This document shows, piece by piece, positions 45,842 to 57,044 of a DNA stretch of 64,000 nt. Position 1 is the first letter of the stretch; each line of letters starts with the position of its first letter. Source of the stretch: Coffea arabica (Eukaryota > Streptophyta > Magnoliopsida > Gentianales > Rubiaceae); NCBI RefSeq assembly GCF_036785885.1, contig NC_092323.1, positions 21,708,501 to 21,772,500 on the forward strand. Reading direction: 5' to 3'. Both the position numbers and the translations under genes were made by a program. Under the pieces are notes generated by a model. The model was not told the origin of the DNA. It was given only the letters and a program-made list of their open reading frames with translations, and ran no database searches.

Positions 45842-48800
45842 TGTGAGAACCCGAAAATTTTCTTATTTTTATAGAATATTATTGGAATATTTAAATGATT
45901 ATTCACTCATTTTCTTCGAATTATTTATTTCGACCATTTTAAATCCATTTATATGGAATGACGCCTCTTTATAATTTTAAAGCGTTTTGTTGAAAAATTC
46001 GCTTTTCGAAAATTTGATTAGTCCGGAACGACGGGTGCATGTTTTTCTAGGCTATACTTGAATAGGGAGTATATTAATATTGAAGAATTAAGAACGATCA
46101 ATAATAGATTAAGAAAGGTTAATGGAGGAATTAATACTCAATTCACGTGAGGACTCGTAAAATTATTATTGTTAAAACCCCTAATTTTGGCTCAATTAAT
46201 TATCTATTTGGATTTTTGCCCCGAATATTATTTTCTATCCTTATTAGACCTAAGTACATGGTTTTATAGCTTCGTTATATTTTTAAAGTATCTCGTTTCA
46301 AAAATTATTTTCTCAGAAACTTGTTTAGTGAAAAAGTGAAAACGTGTCTAAACACTTTAGCCAATTGGGAGTACACTAAGCTCGAAAATTTGGGGATATG
46401 TACAATGGTCCTAAAATAGGTAAATTTAGGTTTAAGTACTCAAGTGATAGTTAGTGGTACGATCGTTATAAGAATTTCTCGAAGGTTTCAATTTTTATTG
46501 TGCCTAAATTAGAAATACGTGTTTGCACGTGCGCGCTTAATTGAGGGACTTTGGACCATTATTTTGGGACAATTAAGAATGAATAATATTTATATGAATG
46601 TAAGTGCCCTAGAGGTTTAGTGCACTAGTGCAACAAACGTAAGTGAAATCGAACACAAAACGCGCGCGTAGGGTACTAGTTATAATTGATTTGACGTATT
46701 AAGAGATTTGACGTCAAGCGTCTTTCGTACGCAAAGGCTTCAAAACCGCATTTCATTTCATTTCTTCTGCTGCAATGGACGGCTAGCAGCTGCAAGGGAC
46801 AACCGAAGCTTCACCATTTCTTTCTTCCAAAACTCATCCAAATCCTTACCAAAACTTCCCTAGATTCTCACCAAACTTCACGTTCATTTAGCTTTTCACT
46901 TGGACAACAACTTAGCTGCAAAAGGAAGGAGCTATCCACGGTTTCTTCAAGCTTCAAAGGGCCGAAAAATCTGTCCTAACCAGCCATCAAAGTAGGTAGT
47001 AATCAATCACCTTAAACTTGTCTTTTGGAGTTTGATTTATGCATTTGAGCTAGAATCGTCACTTTAGTAGCTTGTATTGTTGGAAAATTGTTAAACGTGG
47101 GCTCTATGAACTCCCACTTTGGGTTGATGGCTGTGATGATGTTTGATGATGGTTTTGTTGCTGAATTAGAGCTTAAGGAAGTAGATTAAAGGTGCTTTGT
47201 TACCAGAAACGTTATTGAACTCTTGAAACAAAAAGTTCCCATTTTACCCCTGCTCTGTTCGGTCACTTTAATGCAGAAATTTGAGGATTTAATGGCTTGA
47301 TTATGTTTTTTACATGTTGTAGCAGTTGTGTACAAATTTTCGTTGAAAAATACTGAGTTTTGGTGGGTCAAACGAATTTATTTCAAAGCTAGTAATCTGG
47401 GAAAACGGTTGCCGTCGTAACCAGACCAGTGTTCGTGTTTCGTCCATAACTCCGTACTCCGACGTCGAAATCAAGTGCCGTTAGCGGCATTTGAATCTAG
47501 ACGTTCCCATGTTTCCAACGGTGTATAATTCACCTTCTGGTTTTATGTGTGTGAGCCACACCATTCATCTGAAGTCAGCTGTCCTGTTTCTCCGTTCTGC
47601 CGAAATGATTTGTTGATGCTGCAACTTTAGGCTTAAATTCGAGCCAGTTGCATGCTGAAACTTCTAACGATTTCTTCTGTGAAATTTTAGCCCTGTGAAT
47701 GTATTTTCTAACACTATCAACCATTCCCAATTCCGAGTTAAATTGAGGGAGTTATGATCAAAATACGGCGACTGCCTCGTTTTTGAAACCTTAGATTTGG
47801 ACAGATTGCCTTAAGGATTTTTCCAAACTTTGGTTGATTGAATGACCACCCTTCCGAGGGTATTTTTCCATGAAATTTGATAGGGAGATACCCTTCATAT
47901 GGGAGTATTATACTGCAAAATTTGGTGTCAATCCAAGTCCGTTTCGGCACTTAATAAAAGGTCCAAAGTCGGAACCAAATCTGGAAATTTTGTAACAGTC
48001 TTGAATTTTCCCAACTTTGAACTACCGTATCTCGGTACTCGAAACTCCGATTCTTGAACCGCTTGTTCTGTTCAAAACTTTACTTGCACTTCTAATCGAG
48101 TTATAAGTTTCAAGGGCCGGTTTGCAACGAGTGATTTTTGCCGAATTTCCAAAGTTAGCGAAAAACCAACCCCGGCTCAATCCTGGTAATCTAGAACAGC
48201 AACTTTAGGCTCATTTTTTAATACCTTCCACTTAGATTCATGGAATGGTGTCTTCTAATGACTTTTAGTACTTTGGAAGACGATTCCAACGGTACCAAAT
48301 TCATCAAGTTTCGATTAGTAGAAAGAAAGTTATGATTTTTCAAAGATTTGACCAAAAATTGAAAATTCTGGAATTTCAAAGGAAATCCACGAAGGAACAA
48401 TTTTACCAGAATCCGGCCTTGAATCCGGCCAGTTTCTGGCCGGATTGGTGGCGAAGTTTGAAAAAAAAAGGAGGTTAGCCACTGCCTCCAATCCGGCCAG
48501 GTTCCGGCCGGATTGTGGCGTGGCCAGCCCTCTTTCGATTTCGATCGTTCGATTTGCAATCGTTTTGCTCGTACTCGTTTCCAACCAATGATTTTAAGGA
48601 TAATAATCCGATTTTTACTCGAGTCCTGCACCCTTTTGAGAATCCAACTTCAAAGACAAGTCAAACGAAGTTTTCAAATATTTCCGAACCTTACCCGTGT
48701 CCAATCTTTCTCACCACTTGGGGACCTATAGTAATTATCTACTATTCGATGTTCAGGCACGCACGAGGACCTCCAAGAGGACCCTACCGTGGAAGTTTGA

Positions 48801-49934
48801 ACTCTCCCTCCAACCTACTTGCTTGCATAACTGGTGAGTGTCAAGTGTATGCCTATTTGAACTCTAAAGTCTTGATTCATGCTTGACTTACCTGATTACA
48901 TGCTTAGTCTATTTGATTTTGAAAAAATGGAGTCGAGTGTGTACTTAATCGCACTCGTTCTCATTTGGCACGAATGACTCATGTCTAACATGATTTGCCT
49001 GGTTTACATGACTTGAAATGCCTGCTTAAACATGTCAAATGTTTGAATACATGAAATGGTATGCTATGATTGCATACGTCGTTGGAGTGAATCTCCTCGA
49101 CACTTACATGATACATGGGGGACGCCCAAACTCATAGGCCGACCTTGGAACTCGAGCCGGCATGGGCTTGGTCGGGAACCTTGGTGAGCCATGAGAATTA
49201 CATGATAAGCTTGATCTATTTGAGAGATCTTGCTTGGCATACTCGTGGAGTATAGCCTTCTAAATGTCTTGCGGGCCCGAAGCGGTGTATGGTGGACGGA
49301 TGAGAAGTAAGTGGTGAACTACGGATATGAAATATCAACCCGGTTGACGGAGAGTCAACGCGGGGAGATATACGAATGACATCGGCAAAAATGTGGAACT
49401 TAGCTCCTGAGAGCTACCATATCCTTGAATTGTTTTGGTTACATTTTGTTGGCATTATTAATTACTTGCAATTTTTTACTTGAATTGTTACTTGGCTTGT
49501 TACCTGAGCTATGTGCCTGCATGTGTGTTCTTGGCCTCACGAGCGTTTTGCTCACCCTGTAGATTTGTTTTCCTTAACAGGATTGAACTTGGCGAGGTAT
49601 CGAAGGAACCTTCCTGCTACGCTTTTGTTTAGGGTTTCTATTACTTTTGACTTTGTCTTGGCTTTTGGGTTGTATTTTGGAATCCGAATGTAACTTTTGG
49701 AGCATGATGTATATTTGGGATATATGATGGTTGTTGAACACCTGATGTGCGGGTTGGATATTGAATGACTATTATTAAGTTTGAACGCTTCCGCATTTAT
49801 TGTATCTAAGTTATTGGTTTGTATTGTGTGGTCCGGCTATAAGTTGAATGGAATTGCTTGAGTCCTGGCGAGAGCTAGGCAGGCGTTCCGCGGATACCCT
49901 TTGGTTCGCCTTAGGGAGAAGTGGGGGCGTCACA
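45842..49934 (+). mobile_element. 4.1-kb solo LTR (or LTR-derived non-coding element) nested in the gypsy protease
   Basis: 4,093 bp with TG...CA ends (tgtgagaacccgaaaatttt ... gggggcgtcaca) and a 5-bp TSD. No gag/pol motif and no second copy of the start sequence are visible inside, so it is not a full element. A very long LTR of the Ty3/gypsy Del/Tekay kind left by LTR-LTR recombination fits best. A large retrotransposon derivative is the alternative. Near 48410-48515 it has repeated CCGGCC stem motifs (ccggccagtttctggccgg and ccggccaggttccggccgg). The 3' 2.5 kb resembles the truncated remnant at 5830-7823. Confidence 0.8.
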
Positions 49935-49939
49935 ATAAG
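49935..49939. repeat. Right TSD of the nested solo LTR
   Basis: ataag, exact match to 45837-45841. Confidence 0.88.
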
Positions 49940-51190
49940 TATCAGCAGCTCCCTTCCTGCAAGTCTCCCTCTCATTTTGATGGTTTTGTGTTCATTCCCC
50001 CCTGCTAAAGCATGAATGGAGACCTCTATGTTCTCCTTGCAGATACCTCTTTCTGAACAGTCACTATACTCTTCAGCACTCTCCCCTTGTCCCTCCAATG
50101 GAATGTCAGGTTCAGTAGGCTTATCTATCACTATGTAATGAACATGAGCTTGTTTGCAGGTATGTCCTAAGGTATATGGTTCAGCACACTTGAAACACAA
50201 CCCCTTCTCCCTTCTATAACTAAATTCAGAGGGAGTGATTCCCTTGTAGTGACTGGTTGATGGTCCCCCTAGTTTGGTACTCTTGTTGGTATGGTGGTCT
50301 GGTTTTTGGTTGTTAGGCCATTTCATTTTGTTGGAGAAATTAGTGGTATGTGACAATGGTGGCAAGGAAGGTTTCTATATGCCCCTACCCTGTGCTTTTT
50401 TAATGGCTTCTAGATTTTTCTCCTGTAGTTTAGCAATTTCAATGGCATCTGCTAATGTAAGTGGTTTGGTCATCCTGACCATGTTGACAACTTCATCCTT
50501 AAGACCACTAAGGAAACAGGATTTATAATAGGAATCAGGTTGTCCAGGGAGTGAGATCATCACCAGTGATTTCAGCATCTCAAATTTTTCCAGGTAGTCT
50601 GCTACACTGCCAGTTTGTACCAATTTATTGAACTCCTCAATGGCCTCCTGTGGAACTCCCTCTCCAAACCTCTCACAGATTGGTAAGGACAGCTCCCTCC
50701 ATGGAACTGCTCCCCTTTCAGAGTACATTCCATGAAACCAGATGTCTGCTCTATCCTTGAGATAGAGCTGGGCAATATCAATTTTCATTTCTTCCTCTAC
50801 TCCATATATCTGGAAGTACTTGTTAGCTCTCCTCACCCACTCCCTAGGATTGGTCCCATTAAACAGAGGAAAACCCATCCTAGGCAGTTTGGATCCTCCC
50901 TTCCCCTCACCTTTTCCCTTAACTCCCTCTACAATCTGGCCATTTCCTGGGTGGCTGTCCCCTACCTCCTTTCCCTTATCATTCAATTTGGACATAATTT
51001 GGGCCATCATGTTCATCATACCCTCATATTTTTGGTCTAAATTTTTGATAGCTCTATCTGTGCTCTCCTGCCTATGCTCTATTGCCCTCACAGTCTGTTC
51101 TACCCCATCATGTTTATTAGCAAAAGTCCTCACCACACTCCCCAACTCAGTGAGCTCCCTTCTTAGTGCTTCCTCATGAGTTTTAGACAT
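49940..51190 (-). pseudogene. Gypsy gag with zinc knuckle and protease start
   Basis: The frame opens at the ATG at 51190 (MSKTHEEALRRELTELGS), just inside the primer-binding site. It runs 271 codons through a coiled-coil-like segment and the retrotransposon gag core (FPLFNGTNPREWVRRANKYF; WFHGMYSERGAVPWREL). A TAG stop at 50375 follows. The same frame continues with a zinc knuckle CFKCAEPYTLGHTC (about 50197-50156) and a linker to the protease start GRELLILI, where the solo LTR interrupts it. The upstream extension into the LTR (to 51460) is open only by chance. Whether the TAG is a lesion or a programmed boundary cannot be told from one copy. Confidence 0.9.
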
Positions 51191-51209
51191 CCCGTTGGCT
51201 CGTAGCTCT

Positions 51210-51221
51210 GCTCTGATACCA
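51210..51221 (-). other. Primer-binding site of the gypsy element
   Basis: On the minus strand tggtatcagagc, complementary to the 3' end of plant initiator-Met tRNA, one base from the LTR edge. Confidence 0.88.
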
Positions 51222-51222
51222 C

Positions 51223-51772
51223 TGTGATGGTATCGAATAGTAACTAGGCAATAGAGTGGCCGAGAATGGAATTTGATACAGTTTACTTGCGCAGAACTTA
51301 TGATTATCAGCAAGAAAAAACTATTAAGAACGGTTAAGCAATCAAACGAAATAATATTGGTATTGACTGAATAAGAGGATACAGAATTGGCGGTAAAGGA
51401 AAGGAAATGACAAGAATGAAGGAAGAAACAGAAAGAAGAATGCTCAGGGAACAATCCCAAATTTAGCTAATAAATTCCTACCCTCTCCTCTCTGTTCCTG
51501 GCCAATTTATAGCTACTAGTAACTAATTCTTTGGTGTCCTTGGTTCAGCTAGCCCTCGTGACCTTGCTAACAGAATTGGTTGCAGATCCACTTGCCCACT
51601 TGAGCTCACGTTTCTTGAGCATTTTCCCAGAAAAGGCGTGATTACGAACTCACGCCTTCTTTGCTTCCTTTGTTAATTTCTACGCTTTCCTGCTGAGACC
51701 ACGCCTTCTTCTCTTGACAAAGACGTGCTTCTTGCTTCCACGTTTTCAGCTTTATTTATCTGTTTCATGACA
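51223..51772 (-). repeat. 5' LTR of the gypsy element
   Basis: 550 bp, colinear with 41528-42077 at a constant offset of 9,695, so there are no indels between the LTRs. Confidence 0.93.
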
Positions 51773-51777
51773 TATCT
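51773..51777. repeat. Right TSD of the gypsy element
   Basis: tatct, exact match to 41523-41527. Confidence 0.9.
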
Positions 51778-51899
51778 TCAATTTTTCTTTTTAATTCTTA
51801 GCAGCAGCATGAACCAACTCCCGTGGAGTTTGGACCCTCTATGGATCATCTTTTTATATTGCCAATAATCCGCCAACACTTATTTATGTATCTCTATAT

Positions 51900-52639
51900 T
51901 TATGCATGTGGAACTCGTCTAGTGGTAGCTGCAGCAAAGACGACGATGATCAGCAAACAAAGGCCAAAAACGGACCAAGACATGAGCTTGAAAGAGAGTG
52001 GGAAAGGAACAGTTAGAGCAAATAAGAAGGCTATGAAAATTGATAGCTTTGCCACCAACATCGAAGCATGTCTAAAGTTTGGGAAAGTGAAGGAGATGAA
52101 GTTGGGAAAGGTACAGTTAGAGCAAATAAGAAGGCTGTGAAAATTGATAGCTTTGCCACCAACATCAAAGCATGTCTAAAGTTTGGGAAAGTGAAGGAGA
52201 TGAAGTTGGACATAAAAACAGAGGCGAAGGCAAAGAGCATAGCAAGAGAGAGCAAGTGCATGAGGAGTGGGAGTTTGATTTGGGGTTGAAGGGATTGAAG
52301 AGCTATCTCCACTGCTGAAGTCAAGCAAAATGCAACGATTACAGCTGCCCAATCAAAATGATATGCTGCATAATTAACTTGATGAACATCACTGGAAACT
52401 GTTTGTGGATCAATCCTTTGCTCCTCAAGTTGATGAGCAGCCTCGAGGTCAAGAGCAGAAGAAGAAGGTGGGATATCCGGGGTGGCCATTGTTGACGTGG
52501 GTGAGGTTGAAAAGAGCAGGGTCAAATTCCCTAATACCGTGCATAATGAATGAAAGGACATGCGGATGGCTGCTCTTTTGTGAGCGCAATAGGCCAATAT
52601 TTTCCTATTACGAGTTCCTATCCTGGTCCCGGCCTCCAT
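51900..52639 (-). pseudogene. Paralogue of the small membrane protein, disrupted by a 104-bp tandem duplication
   Basis: The minus-strand frame from 52639 has internal ATGs; MATPDIPPSSSALDLEAAHQ at 52489 is a likely start. It encodes hydrophobic segments (AAVIVAFCLTSAVEIAL; LLMHLLSLAMLFAFASVFM; LMLVAKLSIFTAFLFAL) laid out like those of the protein at 29223-29735. A 104-bp repeat (not a multiple of 3) shifts the frame, so the present product ends in an unrelated tail at 52031. Past the duplication, the frame that ends at 51900 still encodes FPLSFKLMSWSVFGLCLL, matching the end region of the 29.2-kb protein. The gene was therefore once full length. The gypsy element sits about 120 bp beyond its end. 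Function unknown. Confidence 0.75.
52001..52208. repeat. 104-bp tandem duplication, two copies
   Basis: ggaaagg(a/t)acagttagagca starts both units (52001 and 52105). Only a few substitutions separate them, so it is recent. Confidence 0.92.
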
Positions 52640-53353
52640 TTGATTTCTACTTTGAGCAATGGCTTGAAGATTGGATTCCGAAGAATGTTCAAATTTGCAA
52701 ATTAAGCATGGTTGAGAAGGCCAGAAGGCATGAGGTGAAGAGTGATAAGCACGTAGTACTACGTACTATATATATAGTAGTTAATTTTTTTTCGAAACGA
52801 TATTAGTAATATATTGATCATCAACTGAATTTTATACTTGGAGCAAAGGCCCCTCATTTCTATACAAAAAGTGCTCAATAGCACAGAGGATTGATCCATT
52901 CCTCATCATGTATGATGCCTAAGGCATATTCACCAACTCTAATACTAACATGATTATCATTTTTAGATATAACACAAAAAGAGCATATTTGAAACAGAGC
53001 TCTCAAGCTAAGAATATCCTCAACTAGAGTATTCAATTTAATATTTGATGCACTTCCGGAGCAGATTTACCAGGCCCGGACACATGGGAATATGGTCCCT
53101 GTGGAGTGGGGACCCCACACGGTGACGTCGGTGAGTGCTGTGTCGTTGATAAAATGAATTGCGCTGCCAAGTGGCTGTGGGCGGTCAACAAGTTTTGTTG
53201 TCAAGAGTATTATCTGAGTTGTCAAGAGTATTATCTGACATAGCAAGACAGATCCATTACAGAAATTTCTAATCCAGAAATTCTGCTTCGTAAAATGCGC
53301 TAGGGTTTGGTTGCCGTTGGAGGAAGACAACCGACCTAAATCAAAATGCATAT
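52640..53353. other. Intergenic sequence
   Basis: A ctatatatatag TATA-like motif at about 52766-52777 could serve the membrane-protein paralogue on the minus strand. A 21-bp unit (gttgtcaagagtattatctga) is tandemly repeated at about 53198-53239. No gene is supported. Confidence 0.5.
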
Positions 53354-53421
53354 GGGTTATTATCACTTTACCCCCTTAAATTATATCATTGCTATCAGTT
53401 TACCTCCTAACGTTATTTTTT

Positions 53422-53429
53422 AGTCACTT
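53422..53429. repeat. Left TSD of hAT MITE copy 3
   Basis: agtcactt, repeated exactly at 53875-53882. Confidence 0.9.
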
Positions 53430-53874
53430 TAGAGCTGCAAACGAACCCAACTACTTGCGAGCTGTTCGAGTCAAGCTCGACTTGAGCTCGATCAATATCG
53501 AGCTCAAGTCGAGCTCGAGATCAAAATATTAAGTTCGTTAGCCTCGCGAGCTTGAGTGTATATATATATATTATTTTTTATTTCAATATCGAGTATGTAT
53601 ATTTTTTTATTTTTATTTTAATAATAAAATTATATCCTTAATATTTTTATTATTTATTAAGAAAAATATTATTTTATTATTTTTTTAAAACTAAAATAAT
53701 TATTTTTTTTATTTTTTCGAACTCGAGCTTGAGCTCAAACTCGGCTCGAATCCAGTCAAGCTCGAGCTCGAGTTTTAAATTGTCAGGTCGTCGAGTTCGA
53801 GTTTAACAAAATTAAGTTAAGGTTCGGCTCGATTATGCCAAAATTCGACTCAGTTCCACTCATTTACAACCCTA
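53430..53874. mobile_element. hAT-type MITE, CTCGAG-rich family, copy 3
   Basis: 445 bp, starts tagagctgcaaacgaac and ends ctcatttacaaccctaa-like (last base 53874), with an exact 8-bp TSD. Its centre is strongly AT-rich between two gagctcgagctc-rich flanks. It is nested in the TIR element beginning at 53354. Confidence 0.93.
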
Positions 53875-53882
53875 AGTCACTT
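53875..53882. repeat. Right TSD of hAT MITE copy 3
   Basis: agtcactt, exact match to 53422-53429. Confidence 0.9.
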
Positions 53883-54904
53883 TATCCCCATAAGTAATTC
53901 AATTTAACATATTAAGAAATTTTGAAAAAAATACCTTTTTATTTTATAGCATTACTACATTGTTATTATCACTTTATTCATTTAGATTATAGTGATACAA
54001 TCACTTTAGTTCTTAACATTATTTTTTAGACATTTTACCTCATCGTTAATCTAACTAGTATGGTCAAAAAATTTTAAATATATTTACCCTTTTTTATATA
54101 TAATTAAAAATAAAAAAATTGGAATGGTTATTCTTCTTCTTTTTTTTTTTACTTTAAGAGATTGAAAAACAAAAAAATAAAAGGTTTTCTCAAATTTCTT
54201 TTTTTCACATTTGTTAATACTAGGAAAAGAAAAAGCGATAGGAAAGAAGGAGACAAAAAGTTAGATTTTGCAAAAAAAAGAAAATAAAGAAAAGTCTAAC
54301 ATTATCGCATTACTTTAAGGTTGTCGAGATTAGAATTGGAATTTAATGGCAAACAAAAAAGTAAAATAATTTTTAAAAATGATAAAAGTATTTAATTCTT
54401 TTTTATTTGTAATTTTTTTAAAAAAAAATTGAGCTCTCTCTCTCCCTATCCCGTTCCCCCTCCCCTTCTCTGTCTTTCTATTTTTTTCAATATTAATAAA
54501 ATTACTAAGAAGAAAGAAATTAATATTTTGACTTTTTTTCTTGATACTAAAAAGGAGAAGAGTCACTTTAAATTTTTTATTATTTTTATTATGCAAAGAG
54601 GAGGGTATTTTCTTCTAAAGTTTTTTAACTTGTTAAGTTGGTTTAATGGCAGGATAAATTGCCTAAAAAATAACTCTAGGGGATAAATTGATAATGAGAC
54701 TATATTTTATGGGGGTAAAGTGATAATAATTTTAAGGGTTAAACATGTCTTTTTACTTTAATTAACAAATTCCGTTAAGTTTGACCTTTAATCTTGGGAT
54801 AAAGTTATTAAAAGATAACGTTAAAGGGAAAATTGATAGTAGCACCAAATATTAAGAGGGTAAAGTGATAATAACCCTTTATGAATTGATGTTTTGTCGT
54901 TGAT

Positions 54905-54913
54905 GTTGTATAC
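54905..54913. repeat. Left TSD of the foldback MULE
   Basis: gttgtatac, repeated exactly at 62703-62711. A 9-bp duplication is diagnostic of Mutator-like transposition. Confidence 0.9.
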
Positions 54914-55149
54914 GGAAACCTTTATGGTAGGAAGACTGCTACCGTAGGAAGCCATGCAGAGTTGGACACGTGCATTTGGTCAAAAAGCACCGAACGGAGC
55001 CGTCATGTGGCAGTGGTAATGCGCGTGGAGAAAGATTTGTACCAGATTTATCTTTTGTATTACCAAAGTAGTATTAGCAAAGGAATGACAAAACATTACA
55101 AAATAATTAATAATTAATAAACTTCATATGGGCAAATGGGCATTACCTA

Positions 55150-56239
55150 TTCAAAATATTAGTTTTTTGTGGACATTTTACTCTCAAACATTCAATTTAT
55201 AATAAATATATGAATGTTTTTAAGTAAAATTCAAAAAGTGTTACAGTAATTTCTTACAAAAAAAAAACTAGTAGGTTATCTATTTAACATAAATTAAATA
55301 TTTTTTAAAAAAGAAATATCCTATAAAGTATCATCTCTTTATGGTTTTTCTCTATTACATGAACCAAATACCAGGTTTTCATAGGTATTTTATTCTGAAT
55401 CATTTAATTTATATTAAATACATAAATATTTGCAAATAAAATTCAAAAGCCGTTACACAAATATTTTTACGAAAGGAAAACTAGCATGTTTTGTATTTAC
55501 TATAAATGAAGTATTTGAAAGTAAAAAAAAAATTGTCCATAACATACCAATTCTTTACGAGTTTCTTCCATTATATGAATAAAGTACTAGCTATTTATGA
55601 GCATTTTACTTTGAATCAATTAATTTATATTAAATACATAAATGTTTATAAGTGAAATTCAAAAAGTGTTACACTAATATTATTACGAAAGGGAAACTAG
55701 TAGGTTTTGTATTTAACATAAATTAAATATGTGAAAGTAAAAAAAGAAATTACCCACTTTTTACTATCTCTTTACGGGTTTTTTCTATTATATGAATAAA
55801 ATACTTGCTATTTATAGGCATTTTACTCTAAATCATATAATTTATGTTAAATACATAAATGTTTGTAAGTAAAATTTAAAAAGTGATATACTAATGTTTT
55901 TACGAAAGAAAAACTAGTAGGTTTTGTATTTACATAAAGTAAATACGTGTATACTAATTAGTATAACTGTATTACTAAATGTATTACTAAATTTAGTATA
56001 ACTAATTCATAATTTTTATTAATAAGCATGTATACTTAATACTACAATTCATATTATCAATTAAATTACCTACACCCCTGCACATTATATATTACACATA
56101 GCTAATAATATTATTATTTAAAGTTTGTAACTAATCAAATTAAATATTATATATGATAAAAGAAAATTATAAAAATTTTGTAATATTAATATACTATACA
56201 CAAATATTATATTAATAGAGGCCCGCAGAGCATGACACG
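55150..56239. repeat. Foldback arm, block A left: ~217-bp tandem units
   Basis: The phrase 'cattttactctgaatca(a/t)...aaatacataaatgttt' recurs at about 55165, 55383, 55598 and 55818. Each is followed by 'aaaactagtaggttttgtattta' and 'ctctttacgggttt...ttatatgaa'. The block is inverted at 58208-60775. Confidence 0.85.
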
Positions 56240-56325
56240 TTATAAATTTTTTTTTTGGGATAATTTCATAAACCAAATCGCGATTACTTTCTGTAAAGTA
56301 TCAATTTCCCATAAAAGACCAGCTC

Positions 56326-56850
56326 TTTATGGCTTTCCTCTATTATAAGAACAGAGTACCCGTAAACGCATTTATTTATGGGATAAAATAGAATAAACCC
56401 GTTTTCCAATAAAACATCAGCTGTTTATGGCTTTCTTCCATTATAAGAACAGAGTACTTATAAACCCGTAAACACATTTACTTATGGGATAAAATAAAAA
56501 TTAACCCGTTTTTCAATAAAATACCCGCTCTTTATGGCTTTCCTCTATTATAAGAACAGAGTGCGCATAAACTCGTAAATACATTTATTTAAGGGATAAA
56601 ATAAAAAAAAACCCATTTGCCTAATAAAACACCGGCTCTTTATGAGTTTCCTCTATTATAAGAACAAAGTACCCATAAACCTGTTAACACAATTACTTAT
56701 GCGATAAAATAAAAATTAACCAGTTTTTCAATAAAACACCAGCTCTTTATGGCTTTCCTCCATTATAAGAACTATGCAACCATAAACCCGTAAACACATT
56801 TATTTATGGGATAAAGTAAACAAAACCCACTTTCCAATAAAGCACCAGCT
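56326..56850. repeat. Tandem repeat block B, left copy
   Basis: About five units starting ctctttatggctttcctc, at about 56326, 56411, 56526, 56636 and 56742. The related array at about 60885-61370 has the same orientation, so it is not part of the inverted symmetry. Confidence 0.85.
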
Positions 56851-57044
56851 CGTATTACAATTCATATTATCAATTAAATTATCTACACCCTTGCACATTA
56901 TATATTACACATAGCTAATAATATAATTATTCTAAGTTTGTAACTAACCAAATTAAATATTATATATGATAAAAGAAAATTATAAAAATTTTGTAATATT
57001 AATATAACTATATATTAATATACTATACACAAATATTATAATAC

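Larger units (their letters stand above)
41528..51772 (-). mobile_element. Ty3/gypsy chromovirus-type LTR retrotransposon with two nested insertions
   Basis: 10,245 bp flanked by a 5-bp TSD. LTRs of 550 bp (41528-42077, 51223-51772) begin tgtgatggtatcga and end at cat(a/g)aca, with about 11 differences by eye (about 2%). On the minus strand the order is primer-binding site, gag, zinc knuckle, protease, RT, RNase H, integrase, chromodomain-like tail, polypurine tract. Removing the nested MITE (42247-42708) and solo LTR (45842-49934) leaves about 5.7 kb, normal for the clade. The coding region has several stops and frameshifts (detailed in the parts), so the copy is not autonomous. The low LTR divergence means it and both insertions into it are recent. 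Confidence 0.96.
53354..54877. mobile_element. TIR element of ~1.5 kb carrying a nested hAT MITE
   Basis: The left end gggttattatcactttaccc and the right end, read in reverse (gggttattatcactttaccc), are the same. Similarity continues for about 70 bp. The interior is A/T-rich with no transposase. No clear TSD is seen. A third, internal 'ttattatcacttta' at about 53955 suggests internal duplication. It ends 36 bp before the large foldback element. Confidence 0.7.

Noticed and set aside
51191..51460. N-terminal extension of gag into the LTR
   Set aside because: The same frame is open in the other LTR (41556-41765) without gag. The primer-binding site lies inside it, so the start at 51190 is preferred.
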